64,000 nt of DNA from Mycolicibacterium grossiae (GTDB lineage: Bacteria > Actinomycetota > Actinomycetes > Mycobacteriales > Mycobacteriaceae): assembly GCF_008329645.1 (NCBI RefSeq), contig NZ_CP043474.1, forward strand, positions 4,712,001-4,776,000, written 5' to 3'. Each line of letters opens with the position of its first letter. Position 1 is the first letter of the stretch. The position numbers and the translations under genes were made by a program. Positions 52,894-60,998 of the stretch are shown in pieces. A model generated the notes under the pieces. That model was not told the origin of the DNA and did not search any database. It worked only from the letters and a program-made list of their open reading frames with translations.

Positions 52894-54407
52894 CGGCCGG
52901 ACTCCTCGCGGGTGTTGAGCACGTTGATGCCGCGGAACAGCGCCGACGGACAGCCGTGGCTGACCGCGGCCACCTGGCCCGGCTGCGCCTTCCCACAGTT
53001 GAACGCGCCACCCAGACGCCAGGTCCCGGGCCCGCCGACCGCCTCCATCGCGCCCCAGAAATCCGTCGTCGTCGCCTGATAGGCCACGTCGCGCAACTGC
53101 CCGTCGAGCCGGCCGTCGCGGATCCGGTAGAAGCGCTGCCCGGTGAACTGGAAGTTGTAACGCTGCATGTCGATCGACCACGACTTGTCCCCGACGACGT
53201 AGATGCCGTCGTCGACCCGCGCGATCAGGTCGTCGGTGGAGACGTCCTCGGCCGCGGGCCGCAGCGAGACGTTGGCCATCCGCTGGATCGGGACGTGGTG
53301 CGGCGAGTCGGCGTAGGAACACCCGTTGGACCGTGCCTCGCCCAGCCGCGGCGCGAACACCCGGTCGAGCTGGTAGCCGACGAAGACGCCGTCGCGCACC
53401 AGATCCCAGCTCTGCGCACGCACGCCTTCGTCGTCGTAGCCGATGCTCGCCAGTCCGTGCTCGACGGTGCGGTCGGCGGTCACGTGCATCACCTCGGAGC
53501 CGTACCGCATGGTGCCGAGCTTGTCCGGGGTCGCGAACGACGTCCCCGCGTAGGCGGCCTCGTAGCCGATCGCCCGGTCGTATTCGGTGGCGTGGCCGAT
53601 GGATTCGTGGATGGTGAGCCACAGGTTGCTCGGGTCGATCACCAGGTCGGTCGGACCGGCGACGACGCTGAGCGCCTTCACCTTCTCGGCCAGCAGCGAC
53701 GGCAGCTCCGCCAATTCGGCCGTCCAGTCCCACACCTCGTCGCCGACGACGTACTCCCAACCGCGGGCGGTCGGCGGGGCGAGCGAGCGCATCGACTCGA
53801 ACGACCCGGCCGCCGGGTCGACCGACACCGCGTCGATCGAGGGCTGCACCCGCACCCGCTGCTGGGTGATCGACGACCCGAAGGTGTCGGCGTAGTGGGT
53901 CTGCTCCTTGGCGGCGTAGAGGCTCGCCGAGACGTGGTCGACGCCGTCGGAGGCCAGCAGCCGGCCCGAGTACTCCCCCAGCACGCCGATCTTCTCCGCG
54001 GCGGGCACCTCGAACGGGTCGATGCGGTAGTCCGACACCCAGGTGGCGTTGGCGTACACCGGTTCGGGGGCCAGCTCGATGCGTTCGGCGTTCAGCGGCG
54101 CCAGGGTGGTCGCGACGGCCACCGCGCGGCGGGCGGTGTCGGCGGCGACGCGGGGCGCCAGCTCGGCGTGCGAGGCGAATCCCCACGTGCCGTCGACGAT
54201 CACCCGCACGGCCAGGCCGATCTCGCGGGTCAGCACCGACGTCTCGAGTTCGCCGTCGCGCAGCTGCACGATCTCGGTGGTGATCCGGTGGATGCGCAGG
54301 TCGGCGTAACTGGCCCCGGCCGCGACGGCCGCGGTCAGCGCCGCGGCGGCCAGTTCCGACCGGGGCAGCGCGAGGAAGTCGGCATCCACGCGTCGGTACG
54401 CTGTCAC
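52890..54407 (-). CDS. tldD: TldD-type metalloprotease
   Basis: A 505-residue zinc protease of the TldD family, the catalytic partner of the PmbA/TldE protein encoded next. The zinc motif LTIHESIGHATE (HExxxH) is at about residues 257-268; the C-terminal barrel includes RGINVLNTREESGR. Size equals Rv2315c. The start is GTG at 54407; on the minus strand TACGGT (54414-54419) ends 6 nt upstream with GGAGG between, so the mRNA may be leaderless or have a very short leader. It is divergent from uspA, 46 bp apart. Confidence 0.92.
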   Translation of the reverse strand: MTAYRRVDADFLALPRSELAAAALTAAVAAGASYADLRIHRITTEIVQLRDGELETSVLTREIGLAVRVIVDGTWGFASHAELAPRVAADTARRAVAVATTLAPLNAERIELAPEPVYANATWVSDYRIDPFEVPAAEKIGVLGEYSGRLLASDGVDHVSASLYAAKEQTHYADTFGSSITQQRVRVQPSIDAVSVDPAAGSFESMRSLAPPTARGWEYVVGDEVWDWTAELAELPSLLAEKVKALSVVAGPTDLVIDPSNLWLTIHESIGHATEYDRAIGYEAAYAGTSFATPDKLGTMRYGSEVMHVTADRTVEHGLASIGYDDEGVRAQSWDLVRDGVFVGYQLDRVFAPRLGEARSNGCSYADSPHHVPIQRMANVSLRPAAEDVSTDDLIARVDDGIYVVGDKSWSIDMQRYNFQFTGQRFYRIRDGRLDGQLRDVAYQATTTDFWGAMEAVGGPGTWRLGGAFNCGKAQPGQVAAVSHGCPSALFRGINVLNTREESGR

Positions 54408-54413
54408 GCCTCC

Positions 54414-54419
54414 ACCGTA
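54414..54419 (-). promoter_or_regulatory. -10-like box for tldD
   Basis: TACGGT on the minus strand ends 6 nt before the tldD GTG. The same short divergent gap holds the uspA -10 box at 54442-54447, so the two promoters overlap head to head. Confidence 0.5.
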
Positions 54420-54441
54420 GTGGCATCGGGTGCCAGAGGGC

Positions 54442-54447
54442 TTTAAT
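54442..54447 (+). promoter_or_regulatory. -10-like box for leaderless uspA
   Basis: TTTAAT, a rare AT run in this sequence, ends 6 nt before the GTG at 54454 and decides the uspA start in favour of that codon over the GTG at 54430. Confidence 0.55.
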
Positions 54448-54453
54448 GGCCCG

Positions 54454-55326
54454 GTGACGCGTGCACGGCGGGCCGAGGCGCTGCGGGGCTATGCCCTGCT
54501 CGCGCCGAGCCTGTTCGGGGTGGCGACGTTCCTACTGCTGCCCATGCTGGTGGTCGCCTGGCTCAGCCTGCACCGCTGGGACCTGCTGGGTCCGATCGAC
54601 TATGTCGGACTGGCCAATTGGCGCTCCGTGCTCACCGATGTCCAATTCGGGCGGTCGCTGGCGGTGACGCTCGGCTTCATCGCGATGGTGGTGCCGGTGC
54701 AGACCGTGCTGGGCCTGTTCGCCGCGTCGATGCTCGCCCGCGGCCTACCCGGCAGCGGCGTGTTCCGCACGCTGTACGTGCTGCCGTGGATATGCTCACC
54801 GCTCGCCATCGCCGTGCTATGGCGCTGGATCCTCGCCCCGACCGACGGCGCCGTCGGCACCGTGCTCGGCCGGCGCATCGAGTGGCTGACCGATCCGACG
54901 CTCGCGCTGCCGGTGGTGTCGGCGGTGACGGTGTGGACCAACGTCGGCTACGTGACGCTGTTCTTCCTGGCCGGCATCCTCAACATCCCCGCCGACGTGC
55001 AGAACGCGGCCCGACTCGACGGCGCGACGTCCTGGCAGCGGTTCCGGCGCATCACGCTGCCGATGCTGCGCCCGACGACCTTCTTCGTCCTGGTGACCGG
55101 CATCGTCAGCGCCGCGCAGGTCTTCGACACGGTCTACGCGCTGACCGACGGCGGACCTCGGGGCCGCACCGACCTGGTGGCGCACCGCATCTACGCCGAA
55201 GCCTTCGAGGTCGCCTCGGTCGGGCGCGCGGCGGTCATGGCGCTGGTGCTGTTCGCGTTGCTCGTCGGCGTCACGGTGGTGCAGCAGCGCTACTTCCGAC
55301 GGAGGATCACCCATGACCTCGTCTAG
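54454..55326 (+). CDS. uspA: Sugar ABC transporter permease UspA
   Basis: A 290-residue MalF-type permease with six membrane helices and the EAA loop AARLDGATSWQRFRRITLP. It forms the channel of an importer with UspB and the binding protein UspC. The GTG at 54454 gives exactly the length of M. tuberculosis UspA (Rv2316) and is placed 6 nt after TTTAAT. It overlaps uspB by 14 nt. No ATPase gene is in the operon, so a shared MalK-type ATPase encoded elsewhere must drive transport. Confidence 0.92.
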   Translation: MTRARRAEALRGYALLAPSLFGVATFLLLPMLVVAWLSLHRWDLLGPIDYVGLANWRSVLTDVQFGRSLAVTLGFIAMVVPVQTVLGLFAASMLARGLPGSGVFRTLYVLPWICSPLAIAVLWRWILAPTDGAVGTVLGRRIEWLTDPTLALPVVSAVTVWTNVGYVTLFFLAGILNIPADVQNAARLDGATSWQRFRRITLPMLRPTTFFVLVTGIVSAAQVFDTVYALTDGGPRGRTDLVAHRIYAEAFEVASVGRAAVMALVLFALLVGVTVVQQRYFRRRITHDLV

Positions 55327-56137
55327 CGCCTCGAAGGTGGTGACCGTCTACGCGGTGCTGGCCGTCGGCGCGGTGCTGACGTTGCTGCCGTTCCTCGCCG
55401 GGCTGCTCACGTCGCTCACCTCGCCGGAGCAGTTCGCGGCCGGATCACCGCTGGCACTGCCGGATCCGCCGACGCTCGCGAACTACACCGGGCTGGCCGA
55501 CGCGGGCTTCGGGCGGGCCGTCGTCGTCACCGCACTGGTGACGGCGGTCATCCTCATCGGGCAGCTGACATTCTCGGTCCTGGCCGCGTATGCCTTCGCG
55601 CGACTCGAGTTTCCGGGGCGCGACGCCCTGTTCTGGGTGTACGTCGCGACGCTGATGGTCCCCGCGACGGTGACGGTGGTGCCGCTCTACCTGATGATGG
55701 CGCAGGCCGGTCTGCGGAACACGTTCTGGGCCTTGGTGTTGCCCTTCATGTTCGGCTCGCCGTACGCGATCTTCCTGCTGCGCGAGTACTTCCGCACCAT
55801 CCCGGCCGACCTGATCCGCGCCGCCCGCGTCGACGGCGCCCACACCCTCGACGTGATCGCCCACGTCGTCGTCCCCGCCAGCAAGCCGATCCTCGTCACG
55901 CTCGCGTTGATCACCGTCGTCTCGCAGTGGAACAACTTCATGTGGCCGCTCGTCATCACCAGCGGCTCGGACTGGCGGGTGCTGACGGTCGCGACCGCCG
56001 GTCTGCAGACCCGCTACGACGCACAGTGGACGCTGGTCATGGCCGCGACCACGGTCGCGATCGTGCCGCTCATCGTCGTGTTCGTCGCGCTCGGCAGGCA
56101 CGTCGCGCGGTCGATCGTCGTCACGGGGCTGCGATGA
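55313..56137 (+). CDS. uspB: Sugar ABC transporter permease UspB
   Basis: A 274-residue MalG-type permease with six membrane helices and the EAA motif AARVDGAHTLDVIAHVVVP. It pairs with UspA. The start lies inside the end of uspA, and the stop overlaps the uspC start as ATGA, so all three are coupled. The length equals M. tuberculosis UspB (Rv2317). Confidence 0.93.
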   Translation: MTSSSASKVVTVYAVLAVGAVLTLLPFLAGLLTSLTSPEQFAAGSPLALPDPPTLANYTGLADAGFGRAVVVTALVTAVILIGQLTFSVLAAYAFARLEFPGRDALFWVYVATLMVPATVTVVPLYLMMAQAGLRNTFWALVLPFMFGSPYAIFLLREYFRTIPADLIRAARVDGAHTLDVIAHVVVPASKPILVTLALITVVSQWNNFMWPLVITSGSDWRVLTVATAGLQTRYDAQWTLVMAATTVAIVPLIVVFVALGRHVARSIVVTGLR

Positions 56138-57492
56138 GGCGGCCTCGGGTGACGCGCCCCCGCCGCAGCACGCTGTGGTTCTCCGGCCTCGCGCTGCTGC
56201 TGGTCGCGCTGCTCGGCGTGGCCCTGCTGTTGGGCCGGGACGCGGATTCGGACGGGCGGACCGTGGTCACCGTGCGGCTGTGGGACGAGAAGGTGGCCGA
56301 TGCGTACCGCGCGTCCTTCGCCGCATTCGGCCGCGCCAACCCGGACATCGAGGTGCGGGTCAACGTGGTCGCCTACGCGTCCTACTTCGACGCGCTGCGC
56401 ACCGACGTGGCGGGCGGCGGAGCGGACGACGTGTTCTGGCTGTCGAACGCCTACTACGCCGGCTACGCCGACACGGGACGCCTGCTCGACGTCGGGCGCA
56501 CGCTGGGCGCCGACGCCTCCGAACCGTGGGACCCGTCGGTGGTCCGCCAGTTCACCCGTGGCGGCACGCTCTGGGCGGTGCCGCAGCTCACCGACGCCGG
56601 CATCGCCGTGTACTTCAACGCCGATCTCGTCGAGCGGGCCGGCGTCGACCTCGTCGACCTGGTGGACCTGCGGTGGTCACCCGGTGGCGCCGCCGCGGGC
56701 GACACCTTGCGCGACGTCGCGCGGCGGTTGACGTTCGATGCCGACGGTCACCGCGCCGACGCGCCGGACTTCAATCCAGACCGCGTCCGACAGTGGGGGT
56801 ACAACGCCGCCAACGACCTGCAGGGCATCTACCTGAACTACATCGGCTCCGCGGGTGGGACGTTCAGCGACGGCGACGCGTTCACGTTCGACGACGCCGG
56901 GGCCCGGCAGGCCTTCGCGTACCTGGTGAACCTGATCAACGGCGATCACGTCGCGCCGCCGGCGTCGGACACCAACGGCAACGGCGACTTCACCCGCAAC
57001 CAGTTCCTCGCCGGACGGCTGGCGCTGTTCCAGTCGGGCACCTACAACCTGGCCGCGGTCGCCGACGGCGCACGGTTCCGCTGGGGCGTGGTGCTGCTGC
57101 CCGCCGGCCCGACCGGGCGGGTCAGCGTCACGAACGGCATCGCCGCAGCGGGCAACGCCGCGACCGAGCACCCCGACGCCGTGCGGCGGGTACTCGCCTG
57201 GATGGGCAGCACGGAGGGCAACGCATACCTCGGCGCCGGCGGCGCCGCCATCCCCGCGGTGACCGCCGCCCAACCGGTGTACTTCCGGTACTGGGCGTCC
57301 CGCGGCGTCGACGTGACGCCGTTCTTCCGCGTCCTGAACGGCCCCCGCATCGCGGCTCCCGGCGGCGCCGGCTTCGCGGCCGGATTCGAGGCGCTGCAGC
57401 CCTATTTCGACGAGATGTTCCTCGGTCGCCGGGACGTGGCGGGCACCCTCGCCGAGGCGCAGGCCGCGGCCAACGCCGCGGGGCGCCGCTAG
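56134..57492 (+). CDS. uspC: Sugar ABC transporter substrate-binding protein UspC
   Basis: A 452-residue extracellular solute-binding protein, family 1. An N-terminal hydrophobic segment at about residues 13-34 (FSGLALLLVALLGVALLLG) has no lipobox cysteine, so it appears to be a membrane anchor or uncleaved signal. The body begins VVTVRLWDEKVADAY with FWLSNAYYAGYADTGRLLD and GIAVYFNADLVERAG following the family pattern. UspC of M. tuberculosis has been reported to bind amino sugars, pointing to recycling of cell-wall sugars. Its stop shares CTAG with the convergent EcfT gene. Confidence 0.9.
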   Translation: MRRPRVTRPRRSTLWFSGLALLLVALLGVALLLGRDADSDGRTVVTVRLWDEKVADAYRASFAAFGRANPDIEVRVNVVAYASYFDALRTDVAGGGADDVFWLSNAYYAGYADTGRLLDVGRTLGADASEPWDPSVVRQFTRGGTLWAVPQLTDAGIAVYFNADLVERAGVDLVDLVDLRWSPGGAAAGDTLRDVARRLTFDADGHRADAPDFNPDRVRQWGYNAANDLQGIYLNYIGSAGGTFSDGDAFTFDDAGARQAFAYLVNLINGDHVAPPASDTNGNGDFTRNQFLAGRLALFQSGTYNLAAVADGARFRWGVVLLPAGPTGRVSVTNGIAAAGNAATEHPDAVRRVLAWMGSTEGNAYLGAGGAAIPAVTAAQPVYFRYWASRGVDVTPFFRVLNGPRIAAPGGAGFAAGFEALQPYFDEMFLGRRDVAGTLAEAQAAANAAGRR

Positions 57493-58322
57493 GTCCGGCT
57501 GGTCGCCAGCGGCGTCAGGATCTCGACGTACAGCGACACCGCGCACAGCAGCGCGATGACGGCGAAGGCCGCCACGTCGCGGCGCCCGGGCCGCGACGGC
57601 AGCGCCGAGAGTTGGCCGGTGCCGCCGCGCGCGGTGATGGCGTCGCCCATCTCGTCGGCACGACGCAGCGCGACGGTGACGGCCGCCGAGAGCAGGTCGA
57701 CGATCTCGATGCCCCAGCGCCGGAAGCGACTGCCCGGCACGTCGAGCGGTGGTCGCAGCCGGCGGGCGGCGTAGAGCACGCGGAACTCGTCGATCAGCAT
57801 CGGGAAGGCGCGCAGCGCCAGCGCCAGCGCGACCGCCCAGTCGTCGACCGGGAGGCGGAAGGCCCGCAGCGGCCGGCCGAGCTTCGCGACGGCCGGCGCG
57901 ATCTCGGCGACGTTGGTGGTCCACGACACCAGCGCACCCAGGCCGAGCAGCACGATGGACAGCACGGTGATGCGCAGGAAGTTGAGCAGCCCGCCGAAGC
58001 CGAGCGTTACCGAACCGATCTCGAGTTCGGGCGTGCCGCCGGCCAGCGCGGCGGTGAACCCGCCGAGGAACAGCAGCGCCCACAGGAAGCGTGGGATCGA
58101 CGGCAGCGCGCCGCGCGGGACGTGGGCCGTGCGCGCGGTCACGACGACGAGCAGACCGACGAGCGCGATGGGAATCCAGCCCGGATAGAACGTGAGCAGG
58201 ATGCCGATGCCGGCGACGACGAGCAGCTTGGTGCCCGCCCACATCTCGTGGATGGCCGACGTGCCCGGCACGGGGCGCAGCAGCACGACCGGACGGCGCT
58301 GCCGATTGCGGTCGCCGCTCAC
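57489..58322 (-). CDS. ECF transporter transmembrane component (EcfT)
   Basis: A 277-residue T-component of an energy-coupling-factor transporter with about five or six membrane helices (LLVVAGIGILLTFYPGWIPI first). Cytoplasmic coupling motifs are VYAARRLR-like (LYAARRLRPP) and ADEMGDAITARGG, the latter carrying the ARG motif that binds the ATPases. The GTG at 58322 overlaps the ATPase-gene stop as GTGA. Matches Rv2325c by context. Together with the fused S-like/A/A protein it forms a complete vitamin or metal importer; the cargo is unknown. Confidence 0.88.
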   Translation of the reverse strand: MSGDRNRQRRPVVLLRPVPGTSAIHEMWAGTKLLVVAGIGILLTFYPGWIPIALVGLLVVVTARTAHVPRGALPSIPRFLWALLFLGGFTAALAGGTPELEIGSVTLGFGGLLNFLRITVLSIVLLGLGALVSWTTNVAEIAPAVAKLGRPLRAFRLPVDDWAVALALALRAFPMLIDEFRVLYAARRLRPPLDVPGSRFRRWGIEIVDLLSAAVTVALRRADEMGDAITARGGTGQLSALPSRPGRRDVAAFAVIALLCAVSLYVEILTPLATSRT

Positions 58323-60421
58323 GACATTCCTCCACCCGACAGTCCGCCACCTGACATTCCGCCACCTGCTGGAGTGGGAGCCGGTGCGACGACGCCGTTC
58401 TCGAGGTGCAGGGTGCGGGGGCACAGCCCCTCGAGGCCGGAGAAGTCGTGCGAGATGACCACGACGGTCAGCCCGGTGGTGCGGCGCAGGTCCTCGAGAA
58501 CCGACAGCAACCCGCGCTGGCTGGCCGCGTCGAGACCGGCCAGGGGCTCGTCGAGGATGATCGCGCGGGGCCTGCGGGCCAGCAGGCCGGCCAGCACCAC
58601 CCGGCGCATCTGACCGCCGCTGAGCTGGTCGATGCGGCGCAGACCGAGGGCCGGGTCGAGCCCGACGGTCCCCAGCGCGCGCTCCACCTGGCGGTGGTCG
58701 TGATAGTCGAAGCCGGCGCTCGAGGCGATCTCGAGATCGACCCGTCCGCGCATCAGCTGCAGCCGGGCCGCCTGGAACGAGATCGCCACCGACCCCACCT
58801 GATCGGAGACCGGAGTCCCGTCGAGCAGGCACTCGCCGGAGGTGGGCACGGTGAGGCCCGCCATGATCCAGGCGAGCGTCGACTTGCCCGAGCCGTTGAG
58901 ACCGTGGATCAGCAGGCCGTCACCCTCGTCGACGGCGACGTCGACGTCGCGCAGCGCGGTCGACGCCCACGGGGTACCGGTGCCGTACTCGTGGCTGACG
59001 CCGCGCACCTCGAGCAGCGCGCGCCCGGTGGACGCCGGTGCGGCCGCGGCGGTCGGCACGGGCGCGGTGGGCACCATCTCGACGTCGTCGGCGGCGCCGA
59101 AGCCGACGTTGTCCGCGGCGCCGCCGTTGCCGACGAGGTTGACGGTCCGGTCGGCCGAATCGGCTTCGTCGTTGTAGTGCGTGATGTGCACCAGCGACAT
59201 CTGGCGCCGGTCGGTCAGCCCGGACAGTACCTCGATGAGCCCGTCGCGACCCTGCTGGTCGACCATGCTGGTGACCTCGTCGGCGATGAGCAGGCTGGGC
59301 TTGCGGGCGAGGGCCGCGGCGACGGCAAGACGCTGCAGTTCGCCGCCGGACAGTCCGCCGGTGTCCCGCTCGGCGAGCCCGTCGAGCCCGACCTCCGCCA
59401 GCAGCGCATCGACGTCGACGTGCGTTCCGGGCGGCAGTCCCCACACCACGTCGTCGGCGACGCGGGTGCCGAGCACCTGGCTCTCGGGGTGCTGCATGAC
59501 GACCGCGGTGCCGCCCACGCGACCGAGCTCCACCTCGCCGGGTCGCTCGATGGTGCCGCCCGTGGGCTGACGGCCCGAGAGCAGCAGCATCAGCGTGGTC
59601 TTGCCGGAGCCGTTGGCACCGGTGATCGCGACGTGCTCGCCGCGCGCCACCTCCAGCGACACCGGCCCGACGGCGTCGCGGTCGGTGCCCGGGTAGCGGA
59701 AGCGGACGTCGTGCAGCCGGACCGGGACCGGGCCTGCGCCGGCGCCGGTGGGCTCGGGGGCGTCGAGCTTGTGCACGTCGGGCACGCCGAACAGCCGGCC
59801 GAGCACGCGCGAGAGCGCCCACCAGCCCACCATGCTGACGAACGTGATGCTGGTGATGCCGGACGCGATGATCAGCAGCGGCCAGTAGTCGAGCAGGGTG
59901 GCGACGTCGTCGCGCAGGCGCTGCGCGGTGGGCTCGAGGCCCGGGATGCTCTCGAGGACGCGGGCGGTGCCGGTGACGTTGGCGGTGATGGTCTCGAAGA
60001 TGAGGTTGCGCAGCCGCGAGAGCACGGCCAGCGCGGCGGCCGCGACGATGCCGAACACGGTGCCGGCGACCAGCGCGGCGACGAACGCCGTCGGCGCGCC
60101 ACGGCCTTTGCGCTTGACGATGCCGGTCAGTCCGCCGATGTAGGCGCAGTCCACCACCGTCATGAAGCCGCCCATGCCGGCGATGAGGAACGCGATGATC
60201 GCACCGGCGACGGTGGCGGTGAACAGCACCCGCAGCCGGTAGCGGTACGCCAACAGGCCCATCGGCACGGTGCCGAGCATCGAGATGCCCGCGGCGAACG
60301 GGACGACGACGGCGATGATGGCGATCGCGGCGCACAGTGCGGCCATGACGGCGGCGTGGGCGAGTTCGGGCGGTTTCAGCGATCCGGCACGGCGAGAGTC
60401 GCTCACCCCGGTCGCAGCCAT
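58319..60421 (-). CDS. ECF transporter fusion: membrane (S-like) domain plus two ATPase domains
   Basis: A 700-residue fusion protein. Residues about 1-215 form a membrane domain of five or six helices (AAVMAALCAAIAIIAVVVPF and on), likely a substrate-binding S-like component. Two ABC ATPases follow: Walker A GANGSGKTT, signature LSGGELQR, Walker B LLIADEVTS in the first; GLNGSGKST, LSGGQMRR, IILDEPLAG in the second. The C-terminus is a Gly/Met/Ser repeat (GGGMSGGGLSGGGMS). One chain therefore holds three of the four ECF roles. Its counterpart in M. tuberculosis is Rv2326c (697 residues). It is divergent from a MarR gene. Confidence 0.9.
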   Translation of the reverse strand: MAATGVSDSRRAGSLKPPELAHAAVMAALCAAIAIIAVVVPFAAGISMLGTVPMGLLAYRYRLRVLFTATVAGAIIAFLIAGMGGFMTVVDCAYIGGLTGIVKRKGRGAPTAFVAALVAGTVFGIVAAAALAVLSRLRNLIFETITANVTGTARVLESIPGLEPTAQRLRDDVATLLDYWPLLIIASGITSITFVSMVGWWALSRVLGRLFGVPDVHKLDAPEPTGAGAGPVPVRLHDVRFRYPGTDRDAVGPVSLEVARGEHVAITGANGSGKTTLMLLLSGRQPTGGTIERPGEVELGRVGGTAVVMQHPESQVLGTRVADDVVWGLPPGTHVDVDALLAEVGLDGLAERDTGGLSGGELQRLAVAAALARKPSLLIADEVTSMVDQQGRDGLIEVLSGLTDRRQMSLVHITHYNDEADSADRTVNLVGNGGAADNVGFGAADDVEMVPTAPVPTAAAAPASTGRALLEVRGVSHEYGTGTPWASTALRDVDVAVDEGDGLLIHGLNGSGKSTLAWIMAGLTVPTSGECLLDGTPVSDQVGSVAISFQAARLQLMRGRVDLEIASSAGFDYHDHRQVERALGTVGLDPALGLRRIDQLSGGQMRRVVLAGLLARRPRAIILDEPLAGLDAASQRGLLSVLEDLRRTTGLTVVVISHDFSGLEGLCPRTLHLENGVVAPAPTPAGGGMSGGGLSGGGMS
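58322..58366. repeat. Three tandem 15-bp repeats at the end of the ECF ATPase gene
   Basis: Units 58322-58336, 58337-58351 and 58352-58366 differ at one to two positions each and encode the terminal GGxMS-type repeats. The first unit begins at the start codon of the downstream EcfT gene. Confidence 0.85.
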
Positions 60422-60498
60422 CTCCCGATTCTGCCAGCCGCCCGTGGAGAACCCTCTCAGCAGGTTGTGAGGATCGACACCGCGACGGCGGCCGTCTG

Positions 60499-60519
60499 CA
60501 TAGAGAACCTATGTAAACT
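60499..60519 (+). promoter_or_regulatory. MarR operator and overlapping -10 box
   Basis: CATAG-5 nt-CTATG (60499-60513) is a perfect 15-bp dyad directly joined to a -10-like TAAACT (60514-60519), which ends 6 nt before the MarR ATG. Binding of MarR here would block its own leaderless promoter and the coupled efflux gene. Confidence 0.6.
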
Positions 60520-60525
60520 GGTCTC

Positions 60526-60969
60526 ATGCCCGCCCGCGCGTCCAGCACCACCGCCCTGTCCTCGGACCTGTTGTCGGTGGTCGCCCGCATCAATCGCCTG
60601 GCCAATCAGCGGGTCCGGCTCGAACTCCCCTTCGCCCAGGCGCGCCTCCTCGCGGCCATCGAGGACCAGGGCGCGGCGCGGATCTCCGACCTCGCGGCCC
60701 TCGACAACTGCTCGCAGCCGACCATGACGACGCAGGTGCGCCGCCTCGAGGACGCCGGCCTGGTATCGCGGACCACCGATCCGGCCGACGGCCGCGCGGT
60801 GCTGATCAGCATCACCGATCAGGGCGTCGACACGCTGGCGCGCGTGCGCGCCGACCGCGGCGCCGTCATCGATCCCTACCTGTCCCGACTCTCCGACGAC
60901 GACCGCCGGACGCTCGGCGACGCCGTCCGCATCATGCGCACCCTGCTCGAGGACGCGCAGCAGCGCTAG
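60526..60969 (+). CDS. MarR-family regulator
   Basis: A 147-residue MarR repressor with winged helix-turn-helix at about residues 40-95 (ISDLAALDNCSQPTMTTQVR, then a wing with TTDPADGRAVLISIT). Cysteine in the recognition helix (DNCSQ) could allow oxidant sensing, which is speculation. It is followed 29 bp later by an MFS efflux gene on the same strand, its probable target. Counterpart by context is Rv2327. Confidence 0.9.
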   Translation: MPARASSTTALSSDLLSVVARINRLANQRVRLELPFAQARLLAAIEDQGAARISDLAALDNCSQPTMTTQVRRLEDAGLVSRTTDPADGRAVLISITDQGVDTLARVRADRGAVIDPYLSRLSDDDRRTLGDAVRIMRTLLEDAQQR

Positions 60970-60998
60970 CAGAACCCCACCCGAAGGAGGTCCCGCCC

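Noticed and set aside
54430..54453. GTG at 54430 as the uspA start
   Set aside because: It would lie before the TTTAAT -10 box and gives eight extra residues; GTG 54454 matches the known 290-residue length.
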